DNA of 64,000 nucleotides, from assembly GCF_012847295.1 (NCBI RefSeq), contig NZ_JABBDY010000004.1:186001-250000 (forward strand). The letters run 5' to 3'. The DNA is from Microbacterium sp. MF43 (GTDB taxonomy: Bacteria; Actinomycetota; Actinomycetes; Actinomycetales; Microbacteriaceae). Numbering within the stretch: the first letter of the stretch is position 1; every line of letters begins with the position of its first letter. Under the pieces are notes generated by a model. That model had not been told where the DNA came from. It made no database searches and saw nothing but the letters and a program-made list of their open reading frames with translations. Both the position numbers and the translations under genes were made by a program. Positions 1 to 7,856 of the stretch are shown in pieces.

Positions 1-332
1 TCATCGCCGACCATGGCTACAAGCTCGTGCCGCACTACCGGTTCGACCCGGTATCGGGGCTGTGGCATCACGAGCACGGACTCGTCGAACCGCCGCTGCG
101 GCTCGATCAGCTGGCCTACGACGCAGAAGGACGCCTGACCTTCCCGCAGCACCACGACCGCGCGCCCGAGAGTGCGCTCGCCGGATACCTCGACGAGGCG
201 CGTGCCCTCTTCGCGTCCTTGCCCGACCCGTACGCCGACGGTGAGCCGGCCCACGTCGCCGACGAGCGGCTGAGCGAGGACTTCGAGCACCTCCGCTGGT
301 TCGACCTGCCGCCGGCGTCGCTGCAGCACTGA
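1..332 (+). CDS. 3' end of an unidentified gene, possibly a class-V aminotransferase-like protein
   Basis: An open frame enters from the left edge (codons in phase with base 3) and stops at 330-332, giving about 109 residues. It starts IADHGYKLVPHYRFDP, and the continuous upstream frame shows that the GTG at 27 is internal. The tail is Pro/Asp-rich and ends in PPASLQH. From memory the GYKL-PHYRFDP segment resembles the C-terminal region of actinobacterial class-V-fold PLP-dependent aminotransferases, but the PLP-lysine region lies outside the window, so this is only a guess. It converges on the minus-strand gene at 356 with about 23 bases between them. Confidence 0.4.
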   Translation, partial: IADHGYKLVPHYRFDPVSGLWHHEHGLVEPPLRLDQLAYDAEGRLTFPQHHDRAPESALAGYLDEARALFASLPDPYADGEPAHVADERLSEDFEHLRWFDLPPASLQH

Positions 333-355
333 CCCGTCGCTGCAGCACCGACCCG

Positions 356-967
356 CTAGGCGAGCTCGGCGATGATCGGGTGGATCGCCGCGTCGAATGC
401 CGCGACGTCGCCCCTCAGGCCGTCGGTGACCGCGATGGTCAGCGAACCGATCCACCACACGCCGCGCTGCGTGAGCGGGAGCACCTGCACGTTGAGCTCG
501 AAGGAGTGGGCGCGCCGGCCGACCTGGCGCTCGTGCTCGGCGATCGCGCTGGCATACGCCCGATAGGCCGTGCCGGTGCTGTGGCTGGCGTCGCGGCGAT
601 ACCGCGCGTGGACGGACTGGGCGAACGCGAGCGCCTCGGCGGCGTGCGGGACGACGGCCGACCGCAGCGCCTCGGCACCCTCGGATGGAAGTGCGAGGAG
701 CGTGTCGAACCCGTCGACCAGGTCGAGCGGAACCGGGGAGGGGTGCGCCTGCGGCTCGACGGTCATCGCCCAGTACTCGCGCCACTGCCGTTCCAGCAGG
801 GCCTGAGCCTCGTCGTCCCTCTCGTGCACGCGGGGAGGGATGCCCCGCAGGTGCGGAAGCTCGTCGGGCGACCGGATGCCGAGCACCTGACGCAGGTAGA
901 GGGCAAGCAGCACCGGCTGACCTGCGTCCTCGCGGATCAGCCACTCCGGAGCACCGGTGCCGCCCAT
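356..967 (-). CDS. Hypothetical protein, 203 aa
   Basis: I do not recognise a family. The protein (MGGTGAPEWLIRE...) is soluble and mixed helical. It has an acidic/aromatic segment (LLERQWREYWAMTV, about residues 57-70), a central helical stretch, and a C-terminal part rich in beta-branched residues (GVWWIGSLTIAV, 169-180). No signal peptide or membrane segment is visible. The start at 967 was chosen because a TACAAT -10 box ends 6 nt upstream and leaves no space for a ribosome binding site, the leaderless layout seen repeatedly here. The frame stays open a further 297 nt upstream, but that part runs through repeat DNA and translates to Arg/Pro-rich sequence, so I left it out. Confidence 0.6.
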   Translation of the reverse strand: MGGTGAPEWLIREDAGQPVLLALYLRQVLGIRSPDELPHLRGIPPRVHERDDEAQALLERQWREYWAMTVEPQAHPSPVPLDLVDGFDTLLALPSEGAEALRSAVVPHAAEALAFAQSVHARYRRDASHSTGTAYRAYASAIAEHERQVGRRAHSFELNVQVLPLTQRGVWWIGSLTIAVTDGLRGDVAAFDAAIHPIIAELA

Positions 968-973
968 GCCGAC

Positions 974-979
974 ATTGTA
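974..979 (-). promoter_or_regulatory. -10 box (TACAAT) of a leaderless promoter
   Basis: On the minus strand TACAAT is followed by GTCGGC and then the ATG at 967. The predicted transcript therefore starts at or next to the start codon. No good -35 hexamer is visible. Confidence 0.5.
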
Positions 980-1028
980 GGTCGGGCAGCCCCCGCAGGG
1001 CCGCTGGTCCCGTGCCGGCGTGACCGCG

Positions 1029-1094
1029 GGAGGAGATGTCACCGAGGGAGGACCGTGGGCGCGGCATCCGTCCTCCCGTCCTTCCCTCTCCTCC
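1029..1094. repeat. Palindromic intergenic repeat, copy A
   Basis: Two-step inverted repeat. The outer arm GGAGGAGATG (1029-1038) faces CCTCTCCTCC (1085-1094) with one mismatch. The inner arm GGGAGGAC (1046-1053) faces GTCCTCCC (1070-1077). The loop is the 16-mer CGTGGGCGCGGCATCC. Copies B (2066-2150) and C (2192-2257) share the inner arm and the end of the loop. The element lies between two divergent genes. Confidence 0.8.
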
Positions 1095-1188
1095 GCTCGT
1101 TCCTCCCCAGGGATGCCGAGGCGGCAAGGATTCCGCGGCCGCGCGGACTGATTCCGACTCGCTCGTCGCGCGGCGCGAGCATGTCGGG

Positions 1189-2055
1189 ATGAGAAGGACG
1201 GATGCCTCGGCCCGCCGGGCCGCGGCGGTGCTCGCGGCCGTCGTCGCGGCAGGCGGCATCGCACGTCGCGCCCGCCTGGTGGAGGCCGGGCACTCGCAGC
1301 GCACCATCGCGGCGGTGATCGCAGCGGGCGAGCTGGTCGCCGTCCGGCGTCTGTGGGTGGCGCTGCGGACAGCGGACCCGCTGCGCCTCGCGGCCGCCCG
1401 CGCCGGCGTCACTCTGTCCTGCGTGACGCAGGCACGCCGCCTCGAACTCTGGGTCGACGGCGCCGACCCCGCTCCGCACGTCGCCGCGAGCCCGAACGCC
1501 GGGCGCGTGTCCGCGGCACCGGGCGCGCGCGTGCATCGGGCGCGGCCCCTGGTGCCGCGGCATCCGGACTCTCTTGAAGATCCGATCGAGAACGTACTGG
1601 CCCTCGTCTGCGCGTGCCAGCCGTACGAATCGGCGTTCGCGGTCGTCGAATCCGCGCTGAATAAGCGGCTCGTCGACAAGGACTCCCTCCTCGGACTCCC
1701 CCTGCCGGGCGTGGCCCGCCGGATCGTGACCGAAGCCAGCCCGTTCTCAGACTCCGGCCTCGAGACCTTCGTCACGGTCCGGCTTCGCTGGATGGATGTG
1801 CGCATCGTGCCCCAGGTGTGGATAGCCGGGCACCGCGTCGACTTCCTCATCGGGGAGCGCCTGATCCTCCAGGTCGACGGAGGTCACCACGTGGGGCGTC
1901 AGCGGGCGGACGACAACGCACACGACGCCCAGCTGAGGCTGATGGGGTATCACGTCATCCGCGTCGGGTACATCCAGATCGTGGAGGACTGGCCGGCCGT
2001 GCAGCTGTCGATCATGCGGGCGGTCGCGGCCGGCCTTCATCGGGGGCGACCCTGA
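1189..2055 (+). CDS. DUF559 (Vsr-like) endonuclease-fold protein with AbiEi-like N-terminus
   Basis: 288 residues. The N-terminal half has a helical, Ala/Arg-rich region (ARRARLVEAGHSQRTIAAVI) like the winged-helix domain of AbiEi-type proteins. The C-terminal third carries the DUF559 PD-(D/E)XK-like core: hRVDFLIGERLILQVDGGHH with the acidic D...Q-V-D-G-G-x-H pattern, then a D/R-rich helix and LMGYHVIRVGYIQI. Such stand-alone proteins are common in Microbacteriaceae and are usually of unknown substrate; a nuclease activity is inferred from fold only. The start at ATG 1189 (MRRTDASARR) was preferred over the upstream frame, which runs through repeat copy A. It is followed by repeats B and C, not by a coupled gene. 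Confidence 0.7.
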   Translation: MRRTDASARRAAAVLAAVVAAGGIARRARLVEAGHSQRTIAAVIAAGELVAVRRLWVALRTADPLRLAAARAGVTLSCVTQARRLELWVDGADPAPHVAASPNAGRVSAAPGARVHRARPLVPRHPDSLEDPIENVLALVCACQPYESAFAVVESALNKRLVDKDSLLGLPLPGVARRIVTEASPFSDSGLETFVTVRLRWMDVRIVPQVWIAGHRVDFLIGERLILQVDGGHHVGRQRADDNAHDAQLRLMGYHVIRVGYIQIVEDWPAVQLSIMRAVAAGLHRGRP

Positions 2056-2065
2056 CGTAGGAATG

Positions 2066-2150
2066 GTCACGAGCGAAGGATCATGCGACCGGAGGAGGAC
2101 AGAAGTCGCGGCATCCGTCCTCCTGTCGTGCCACCTCCTCCGCTCGTGAC
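2066..2150. repeat. Palindromic intergenic repeat, copy B
   Basis: The outer arms GTCACGAGCG (2066-2075) and CGCTCGTGAC (2141-2150) are perfect complements. The inner arms AGGAGGAC (2093-2100) and GTCCTCCT (2117-2124) are perfect around a 16-nt loop that ends GCGGCATCC. Starting 10 nt after the DUF559 stop, it may also act as its terminator. Confidence 0.8.
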
Positions 2151-2191
2151 GGGACGGGGGGACACCTCCGTTCGAGACCGGGGGCACCGCG

Positions 2192-2257
2192 GGAGGAGAT
2201 GTCACCGAGGGAGGACCGTGGGCGCGGCATCCGTCCTCCCGTCCTTCCATCTCCTCC
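2192..2257. repeat. Palindromic intergenic repeat, copy C
   Basis: Outer arms GGAGGAGATG (2192-2201) and CATCTCCTCC (2248-2257), and inner arms GGGAGGAC (2209-2216) and GTCCTCCC (2233-2240), are all perfect. The loop CGTGGGCGCGGCATCC is identical to that of copy A. Copies B and C together fill most of the 300-nt gap before purM. Confidence 0.85.
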
Positions 2258-2343
2258 CCTCGTGACGGGGCAGGGGGGCGGATGCCTCGGCCGGCGTGCC
2301 TGTGGTGCGCCGTCATGCGGCATCCGCCCGGGCGCGCCGCCGG

Positions 2344-2349
2344 TAGGCT
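2344..2349 (+). promoter_or_regulatory. -10 box (TAGGCT) of leaderless purM promoter
   Basis: TAGGCT is followed by GGAGGC and then the GTG start at 2356. GGAGG touches the start codon, too close to serve as a normal ribosome binding site, so a leaderless transcript is the better reading. Confidence 0.5.
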
Positions 2350-2355
2350 GGAGGC

Positions 2356-3510
2356 GTGGCCTCCTCTTCGCCCGATGCCCCTTCCCCCGACGCCCCGGTG
2401 AATCCCTATACCGCTGCGGGCGTCGACACCGCCGCCGGTGACCTCGCGGTCGAGCTGATGAAGTCTGCGGTCCGGCGCACGCACGGTCCGGAGGTGCTCG
2501 GGGGGGTCGGCGGATTCGCCGGGCTCTTCGATGCGAGTGCGCTGCGCGCCTACGCGAAGCCCCTGCTCGCGACCAGCACCGACGGCGTCGGAACCAAGGT
2601 CGCGATCGCCCAGGCCATCGACAAGCACGACACCATCGGCCTCGATCTCGTGGGCATGGTCGTCGACGACATCGTCGTGGTGGGCGCCAAGCCGCTCTTC
2701 ATGACCGACTACATCGCGTGCGGCAAGGTCTTCCCCGAGCGCATCGCCGACATCGTGCGCGGCATCGCGCAGGGCGCCGCCGAGACCGGCACGGCACTGG
2801 TCGGCGGCGAGACGGCCGAGCATCCCGGACTTCTCGGCATCCACGACTACGACGTCGCGGGTGCCGCCACCGGCGTCGTCGAGGCCGACCGCGTCCTGGG
2901 CGCCGACCGCGTGCAGAACGGTGACGTGGTGCTGGCCCTCGCCAGCTCGGGCCTCCACTCCAACGGGTACTCGCTGGTGCGCCACATCGTGGCCAATGCG
3001 GGCGTGCAGTACGGCGACCGCGCCGGCGACCTCGGCAGCCACGGCACGACGTGGGGCGAGGCCCTCCTCGAGCCCACCCGCCTTTACACGCAGCCGCTCC
3101 TGCGCCTCATCGCCGCGACCGGCGACGCCGTGCACGCGCTCAGCCACGTCACGGGCGGCGGGATCGCGGCCAACCTCGCGCGCGTGCTGCCCCAGGGCAC
3201 GTGGGTCGAGGTCGACCGCTCGACGTGGTCTCCGCCGCCGGTCTTCCGGGTTCTCGCCGACCTCGGCGACCTGGAGCTGCAGGCGACCGAGGGCACCTGG
3301 AACCTGGGCATCGGCTTCCTCGCTGTGGTCGCGCCTGAGAAGGCGGCGGCCGCGGCATCCGCCCTCACCGCCGAGGGCATCGCCACATGGCAGGTTGGCG
3401 TCGTCCACTCGGGAGCCCGCCCCGAGGGCGAGTTCGAGCAGGGCGCCAAAGGCGTCGACGGTGGCGCCGTGCGTCTCGTCGGCTCATACAACGACAACGG
3501 AGCGAAGTAA
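2356..3510 (+). CDS. purM: Phosphoribosylformylglycinamidine cyclo-ligase (AIR synthetase)
   Basis: ATP-dependent closure of the imidazole ring, FGAM to AIR, the fifth step of purine synthesis in the cytosol. The 384-residue protein shows the PurM core: NPYTAAGVDTAAGD near the N-terminus, the Gly-rich ATP-binding stretch LLATSTDGVGTKVAIA, the GLDLVGMVVDDIVVVGAKPLF segment and the ALVGGETAEHPG loop. The C-terminal domain has GLHSNGYSLVR and SHVTGGGIAANLAR. The length is slightly above the usual ~345 because of an N-terminal Ser/Pro/Asp extension (residues 2-16). The GTG start at 2356 fits a TAGGCT leaderless promoter. purF follows after 6 nt, so the two are almost certainly one operon. Confidence 0.95.
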   Translation: MASSSPDAPSPDAPVNPYTAAGVDTAAGDLAVELMKSAVRRTHGPEVLGGVGGFAGLFDASALRAYAKPLLATSTDGVGTKVAIAQAIDKHDTIGLDLVGMVVDDIVVVGAKPLFMTDYIACGKVFPERIADIVRGIAQGAAETGTALVGGETAEHPGLLGIHDYDVAGAATGVVEADRVLGADRVQNGDVVLALASSGLHSNGYSLVRHIVANAGVQYGDRAGDLGSHGTTWGEALLEPTRLYTQPLLRLIAATGDAVHALSHVTGGGIAANLARVLPQGTWVEVDRSTWSPPPVFRVLADLGDLELQATEGTWNLGIGFLAVVAPEKAAAAASALTAEGIATWQVGVVHSGARPEGEFEQGAKGVDGGAVRLVGSYNDNGAK

Positions 3511-3516
3511 CAGCCC

Positions 3517-4977
3517 ATGTGCGGAATCGTCGGGATGGTGGGCCGCGGCGCGGTCAACCAGGAGATCTACGACTCACTCCTGCTGCTGCAGCACCGCGGT
3601 CAGGACTCGACGGGAATCGCGACCGCCGAGACCAACGGGGTCTTCCACGTGCACAAGGAGCGGGGCCAGGTGCGCGAGGCCTTCCGCACTCGAGACATGC
3701 GCGCGCTCCTGGGCAACCTGGGACTCGGTCACGTCCGCTACGCCACCAAGGGCACGGCCTCCAGCGAGGAGGAGGCACAGCCGTTCTACGTGAACGCGCC
3801 CTACGGCATCGTGCTCGTCCACAACGGCAACCTCACCAACACGCGCGAGCTCACCGACGAGCTGTTCCACAAGGACCGCCGCCACCTCAACACCTCGAGC
3901 GACACAGAGCTGCTGGTGAACGTCCTCGCCAACGAGCTGCAGGCCTCGATCTCGGGCGTCGAACTCGAGCCCGATCAGATCTTCCAGGCGGTCAGCCGCG
4001 TGCACGAGCGCGTCGAAGGCTCGTATGCGGCCATCGCGCTCATCGCCGGGCACGGACTGCTCGCCTTCCGCGATCCCTACGGCATCCGGCCCCTCATCCT
4101 CGGCACGCGCAAGAACGACGACGGCAGCTACGAGTGGGTCGTCACGAGCGAGTCGCTCGTGCTCGAGAACGGCGAGTTCGAGGTCGTACGCGACGTCGAC
4201 CCCGGCGAGGCGGTGTTCGTCGACCTCGACGGGCACCTCCACACGCGTCAGTGCGCGGCCGATCCGAAGCTCGTGCCGTGCTCGTTCGAGTACGTGTACC
4301 TCGCACGCCCCGACTCGGTCATGAACGGCATCTCGGTGTACGAGGCGCGGCTTCGCATGGGCGAGCGTCTCGCCGACACGATCGCCAAGTACACGCCGAA
4401 GGGTGCGATCGACGTCGTCATGCCGATCCCCGACTCCTCGCGTCCCGCCGCGATGCAGGTCGCCCGCAAGCTCGGCATCGAGTACCGCGAGGGGTTCTAC
4501 AAGAACCGATACGTCGGCCGGACGTTCATCATGCCCGGCCAGGCGGCCCGCAAGAAGAGCGTGCGCCAGAAGCTCAACGCGATGTCGAGCGAGTTCAAGG
4601 GCAAGAATGTGCTGCTCATCGACGACTCGATCGTGCGTGGCACGACGTCGAAGCAGATCATCCAGATGGCTCGGGATGCCGGAGCCAAGAGCGTGACGTT
4701 CGCCTCCGCCGCTCCGCCGGTGCGCTTCCCTCACGTCTACGGCATCAACATGCCCTCTCGCCACGAGCTCGTGGCGCACGGGCGCACGATCCCCGAGATC
4801 GCCGAGGAGCTCGGCGCCGACTACATGGTCTACCAGGAGGTCGAAGACCTGAAGGCGGCGATCCTCGAGGGGTCCGATGTCGAAGATCTCGACATGAGCT
4901 GCTTCGACGGCCGGTACGTCACCGGCACGGTCACCGAGGAGTACCTGGCCTGGGTCGAGGGCTCGCAGGAGAGCTGA
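3517..4977 (+). CDS. purF: Amidophosphoribosyltransferase, E. coli-type
   Basis: Commits PRPP to purine synthesis by transferring glutamine-derived ammonia. The chain begins directly MCGIVGMVG, so Cys2 is the N-terminal nucleophile and there is no propeptide. The glutaminase half contains LLLQHRGQDSTGIA, GLGHVRYATKG and VHNGNLTN; the PRTase half has the PRPP loop VLLIDDSIVRGTTSKQ and NRYVGRTFIMPGQ. In Bacillus and mycobacterial enzymes a PCFYGID motif supplies an Fe-S ligand, whereas here the site reads FPHVYGINMPS, as in the cluster-free E. coli enzyme (FPNVYGIDMPS). The 486 residues also match the E. coli class. It is cotranscribed with purM (6-nt gap). Confidence 0.95.
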   Translation: MCGIVGMVGRGAVNQEIYDSLLLLQHRGQDSTGIATAETNGVFHVHKERGQVREAFRTRDMRALLGNLGLGHVRYATKGTASSEEEAQPFYVNAPYGIVLVHNGNLTNTRELTDELFHKDRRHLNTSSDTELLVNVLANELQASISGVELEPDQIFQAVSRVHERVEGSYAAIALIAGHGLLAFRDPYGIRPLILGTRKNDDGSYEWVVTSESLVLENGEFEVVRDVDPGEAVFVDLDGHLHTRQCAADPKLVPCSFEYVYLARPDSVMNGISVYEARLRMGERLADTIAKYTPKGAIDVVMPIPDSSRPAAMQVARKLGIEYREGFYKNRYVGRTFIMPGQAARKKSVRQKLNAMSSEFKGKNVLLIDDSIVRGTTSKQIIQMARDAGAKSVTFASAAPPVRFPHVYGINMPSRHELVAHGRTIPEIAEELGADYMVYQEVEDLKAAILEGSDVEDLDMSCFDGRYVTGTVTEEYLAWVEGSQES

Positions 4978-5019
4978 CGGGCAGCGCGAGGCTGTCGCCG
5001 AGGCATCCGCTCACCGGCC

Positions 5020-5025
5020 TAGGCT
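5020..5025 (+). promoter_or_regulatory. -10 box (TAGGCT) of leaderless MFS promoter
   Basis: TAGGCT, then TGACCG, then the GTG start at 5032: the same 6-nt spacing as at purM. Confidence 0.5.
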
Positions 5026-5031
5026 TGACCG

Positions 5032-6261
5032 GTGAGTCGTTCCCCCGCCCGCCCGCTGTGGCAGGGACGCACCCTCGCCCTCGTCGGCATCGTCCTGTTC
5101 GCGTTCTCACTGCGGTCGGCCGTCGCCTCGCTGTCGCCGCTGTTCGACCACATCGGCGAGGACTTCGCGGTGCCCCCGGCGGTCATCGGACTCATCGGCA
5201 CGGCTCCGCCCGTCTGCTTCGCCGTCTTCGGGCTCGTCACGCCGGCGCTCGAGCGCCGATTCGGATTGGAGCGCCTGGCCGTCGCGGCGATGGCCGTGGT
5301 CACGCTCGGGCTGATCGCGCGGGCCGTCGCGCCGAACTCCGCGCTGCTGCTGGCCGGGACGGCGCTGATCTTCGCCGCCGTCGGGTCGGGCAACATCCTC
5401 CTGCCGCCGCTGGTGAAGCGCTACTTCCCCGACCGGATCGGGCTGCTCACGACGGTGTTCTCCACGACGATGGCCGTCGCGACATTCGTGCCGCCCCTCA
5501 TCGCTGTGCCGGTGGCGGATGCCTCGGACTGGCATTTCTCGCTCGGGCTGTGGGCCGTCTTCGCCGTCGTCGCGATGATCCCGTGGATCGGCCTGGCTGC
5601 GCGGCGCAAGGCCGCGCTCGGCGATGACGACATCGAGGCGGCCGCGCCGGGAGTGCTTCGCCGGATGTGGCGTCTGCCGCTCGCCTGGGCGCTCATGGTC
5701 GGGTTCGCCGTGTCGAGCACGGTCGCTTACACGTCGTTCGCGTGGCTTCCGACCATCCTCGTGGATGTCGCGGGCGTCACCCCTGCGCTGGCGGGCGTTC
5801 TCTTGTCGCTGTTCGCGTTCATGGGGCTGCCGGCGTCGCTGGCCGTGCCCCTTCTGGTGACCCGGCTGAACGCCACGCGCGCACTCTTCGCCGTCTCGGT
5901 CGTGACGGGTCTGACGGGCATCGCGGGCCTGCTGCTCGCGCCGGCCGCCGCTCCCGGGCTCTGGGTGGCGCTGCTGGGCCTCGCTCCGCTGCTGTTCCCG
6001 ATGATCCTCGTGCTGCTGGGCCTCCGCGCACGCACGCACGAGGGCTCGGTTGCGCTCAGCGGGTTCACGCAGAGCGTCGGCTACGCCATCGCGGCCGTGT
6101 TCCCGTTCGGGATCGGCCTGCTCCACGAGGCGACGGATTCGTGGTCGATGCCGCTCGTCGTCCTCGCCGCCGTCATCGCTGCGGCGATCCCCGCGGGAGT
6201 CATCGCGGCACGCACGCACACCGTCGAGGACGACTGGGAACGCCGTCACGGCGCATGGTGA
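5032..6261 (+). CDS. MFS transporter, CynX/NimT-like
   Basis: A 409-residue integral membrane protein with about 12 hydrophobic segments in two halves. The first starts at residue ~14 (LALVGIVLFAFSLRSAVASLSPL), and a cytoplasmic loop with charged residues (AARRKAALGDDDIEAAAPGVLRR) separates the halves near residue 190-210. The Arg in the first membrane segment (FSLRSAVASLSPL) and the GTAPPVCFAVFG segment fit the CynX/NimT subfamily, which covers cyanate and nitroimidazole/anion exporters; the substrate here cannot be told. The GTG start at 5032 is supported by the TAGGCT box 6 nt upstream. It stands alone, convergent with the DUF3073 gene. Confidence 0.8.
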   Translation: MSRSPARPLWQGRTLALVGIVLFAFSLRSAVASLSPLFDHIGEDFAVPPAVIGLIGTAPPVCFAVFGLVTPALERRFGLERLAVAAMAVVTLGLIARAVAPNSALLLAGTALIFAAVGSGNILLPPLVKRYFPDRIGLLTTVFSTTMAVATFVPPLIAVPVADASDWHFSLGLWAVFAVVAMIPWIGLAARRKAALGDDDIEAAAPGVLRRMWRLPLAWALMVGFAVSSTVAYTSFAWLPTILVDVAGVTPALAGVLLSLFAFMGLPASLAVPLLVTRLNATRALFAVSVVTGLTGIAGLLLAPAAAPGLWVALLGLAPLLFPMILVLLGLRARTHEGSVALSGFTQSVGYAIAAVFPFGIGLLHEATDSWSMPLVVLAAVIAAAIPAGVIAARTHTVEDDWERRHGAW

Positions 6262-6298
6262 GGTACGCGCTCAGGCGGCACCGGAGGAGTGCGTAGGA

Positions 6299-6475
6299 CT
6301 ACGCCTTCTCGTCTTCGTACTCGTCGGAGTACTGGTCTGCCCACTTGTCGACGTACTGATCGTCGGCGGGGTGCCCGAGCTCGCGCTCGAGCGCACCGTA
6401 GTTGACGCTGTGCACGTCGTACTTGAGTTCGCGGGCGATCTTGGTGTGCTTCGCCTTCTGACGGCCACGCCCCAT
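6299..6475 (-). CDS. DUF3073 small protein, 58 aa
   Basis: A small, highly charged actinobacterial protein of unknown role: a basic N-terminus (MGRGRQKAKHTKIARELKY) followed by the conserved VNYGALERELG and an acidic tail (YVDKWADQYSDEYEDEKA). This matches the DUF3073 family in length and order. The ATG at 6475 is preceded on the minus strand by GAGGGGG six bases upstream, a good ribosome binding site, so the longer frame to 6556 is not used. It is divergent from the universal stress protein gene; the 160-nt shared spacer includes -10-like TATCCT (complement of 6561-6566). Confidence 0.85.
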   Translation of the reverse strand: MGRGRQKAKHTKIARELKYDVHSVNYGALERELGHPADDQYVDKWADQYSDEYEDEKA

Positions 6476-6635
6476 GCGAGACCCCCTCATTTGTGAGTCG
6501 CGGGCTTTCGAGTGCCCGCCGCAACGACGCCGGCTCGAGGCCGGTAAGAGTAGCATTCAGGATAACACGGAGCCTCCGCACCCCGGCCGGCTCCGTATCG
6601 GTCATGGCATCGGTGCGACGAAGGGGCGAGGACGC

Positions 6636-7178
6636 ATGACGGACGAGGCATCCGACGCGGCGGAGGCCGCCGCCGTCGACGACCAGGAGCTGCGTGGCGG
6701 TGTCATCGTCGGCGTGGTCCCCGGGCAGTCGACGCGCGTGCTGGCCGAGGGAGCCCGCTATGCGAGGCTGCTGGGCGCTCCACTGATCGTCGTCCACGTC
6801 GACGTCACGCGCTTCGTGACGTACGAGGATCCGGACGGCTACGTGCACTCTGCGCCGATCGACATGAACATCGCCAGCGGCGAGGCGGACTTCGAGAAGG
6901 TGCAGACGACCGCGCAGACGTTCCTCGAGGGGCATGACCTGCGCTGGACGGTGCGGCAGCTCGTCGGCGACCCCGCGATGTCCATCAAGCACCTCGCCGA
7001 GAAGGTCGACGCCAAGCTCATCGTCGTGGGCACGCGCAAGCGTGGCCTGGGCGAGTCGATCCGCGAGTTCTTCACCGGCTCGGTCGCCGCACGCCTGGCT
7101 CACCGTCAGCATCGAGCGATCCTCGTCGTTCCTCTCGGCGAGCCGGTGCCCGACGACGAGGAGATCTGGCCCGCCTGA
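6636..7178 (+). CDS. Universal stress protein (UspA family)
   Basis: A single-domain Usp protein of 180 residues. It has a beta-strand start GGVIVGVVPGQSTRVLAEGARYA, a second strand APLIVVHVDV, and the nucleotide-binding end: DAKLIVVGTRKRGLGESIREFFTGSVAARLAHRQHRAILVVP, i.e. the G-x2-RG-x(n)-GSVA(A)xLAH pattern of ATP-binding Usp proteins. An acidic 20-residue N-terminal extension precedes the domain. Role: probably stress or starvation signalling in the cytosol. The ATG at 6636 follows AAGGGGCGAGG and was preferred to the upstream open frame, which overlaps the divergent DUF3073 gene. Confidence 0.85.
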   Translation: MTDEASDAAEAAAVDDQELRGGVIVGVVPGQSTRVLAEGARYARLLGAPLIVVHVDVTRFVTYEDPDGYVHSAPIDMNIASGEADFEKVQTTAQTFLEGHDLRWTVRQLVGDPAMSIKHLAEKVDAKLIVVGTRKRGLGESIREFFTGSVAARLAHRQHRAILVVPLGEPVPDDEEIWPA

Positions 7179-7190
7179 GGCGGGATGCGA

Positions 7191-7230
7191 ACGAGGGGCA
7201 GGGCCGGCATCGCCGGCTCCTGCCCCTCGT
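7191..7230. terminator. Bidirectional terminator hairpin
   Basis: ACGAGGGGCAGG (7191-7202) pairs perfectly with CCTGCCCCTCGT (7219-7230), with an inner GCCGGC-type stem. It lies between the convergent universal stress protein and PadR genes. Confidence 0.75.
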
Positions 7231-7244
7231 GCTTTCGCGTCCGG

Positions 7245-7856
7245 TCAGCCTCGCGTCGCGCGCGTGACGTCCCGGGCGATGCGGTCGAGTTCGGCCGTCA
7301 GCTCGTCGACGAAGGTCGCCGCGAGCTCCCCTCCGCGCGCCACGTGCGAGCGAAGATCCGATCGCACCCGCCCACGGAAGTCGTTGATCGCGGCATCCGC
7401 GCGGTGCAGCTGCTCGCGGCTGAGGACGCGCGGGTCGTCCGAACCGATGGGGTCGGCGGTCGCGGTCTCCCGCTCCTGGGTCCGCGCGGCCGCCAGATCG
7501 GCGCGGAGGCTCCGCATCGCCTCGCGAACGCTGCCGCGCACCTCGTCGGCGATGAGGCGAACGGAGTCGGCGAGCCCGGCCTCGATGCCTTCGAGCTCTC
7601 CGGCGCGGGCCTGGACTTCGGCGTGGCCCGCCTCGGTGATCGCGTACACGGTCTTGCGGCCGTCGACGGTCTTCGTCACGAGTCCTTCTTCCTCCAGCTT
7701 GGCCAGGCGGGGGTAGATCGTGCCCGCGCTCGGCGTGTAGGTGCCGCCGGTGCGGTCGGAGAGCGCCTGCATGATGTCGTACCCGTGGCGCGGACCCTCG
7801 TCGAGGAGGTTCAGCAGATAAAGGCGCAGATCGCCGTGCGAGAAGACGGGGCTCAT
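7245..7856 (-). CDS. PadR-family transcriptional regulator
   Basis: A 203-residue repressor. The N-terminal winged helix (residues ~8-85) shows the PadR pattern: LRLYLLNLLDEGPRHGYDIMQAL, TPSAGTIYPRLAKLEEEGLV and RKTVYAITEAGHAEV. A long helical C-terminal part (about 100 residues, several Arg/Ala-rich helices) is probably for dimerisation. It overlaps the upstream DUF4097 gene by 4 nt (ATGA), so the two are translated together. Two near-identical CGATATATCG palindromes in the operon promoter (8769-8778, 8797-8806) are the obvious autoregulatory sites. The inducing signal is not apparent. Confidence 0.85.
   Translation of the reverse strand: MSPVFSHGDLRLYLLNLLDEGPRHGYDIMQALSDRTGGTYTPSAGTIYPRLAKLEEEGLVTKTVDGRKTVYAITEAGHAEVQARAGELEGIEAGLADSVRLIADEVRGSVREAMRSLRADLAAARTQERETATADPIGSDDPRVLSREQLHRADAAINDFRGRVRSDLRSHVARGGELAATFVDELTAELDRIARDVTRATRG

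Noticed and set aside
6474-6635. N-terminal extension of the universal stress protein to 6474
   Set aside because: It would overlap the divergent DUF3073 start and promoter, and a proper ribosome binding site lies before ATG 6636.
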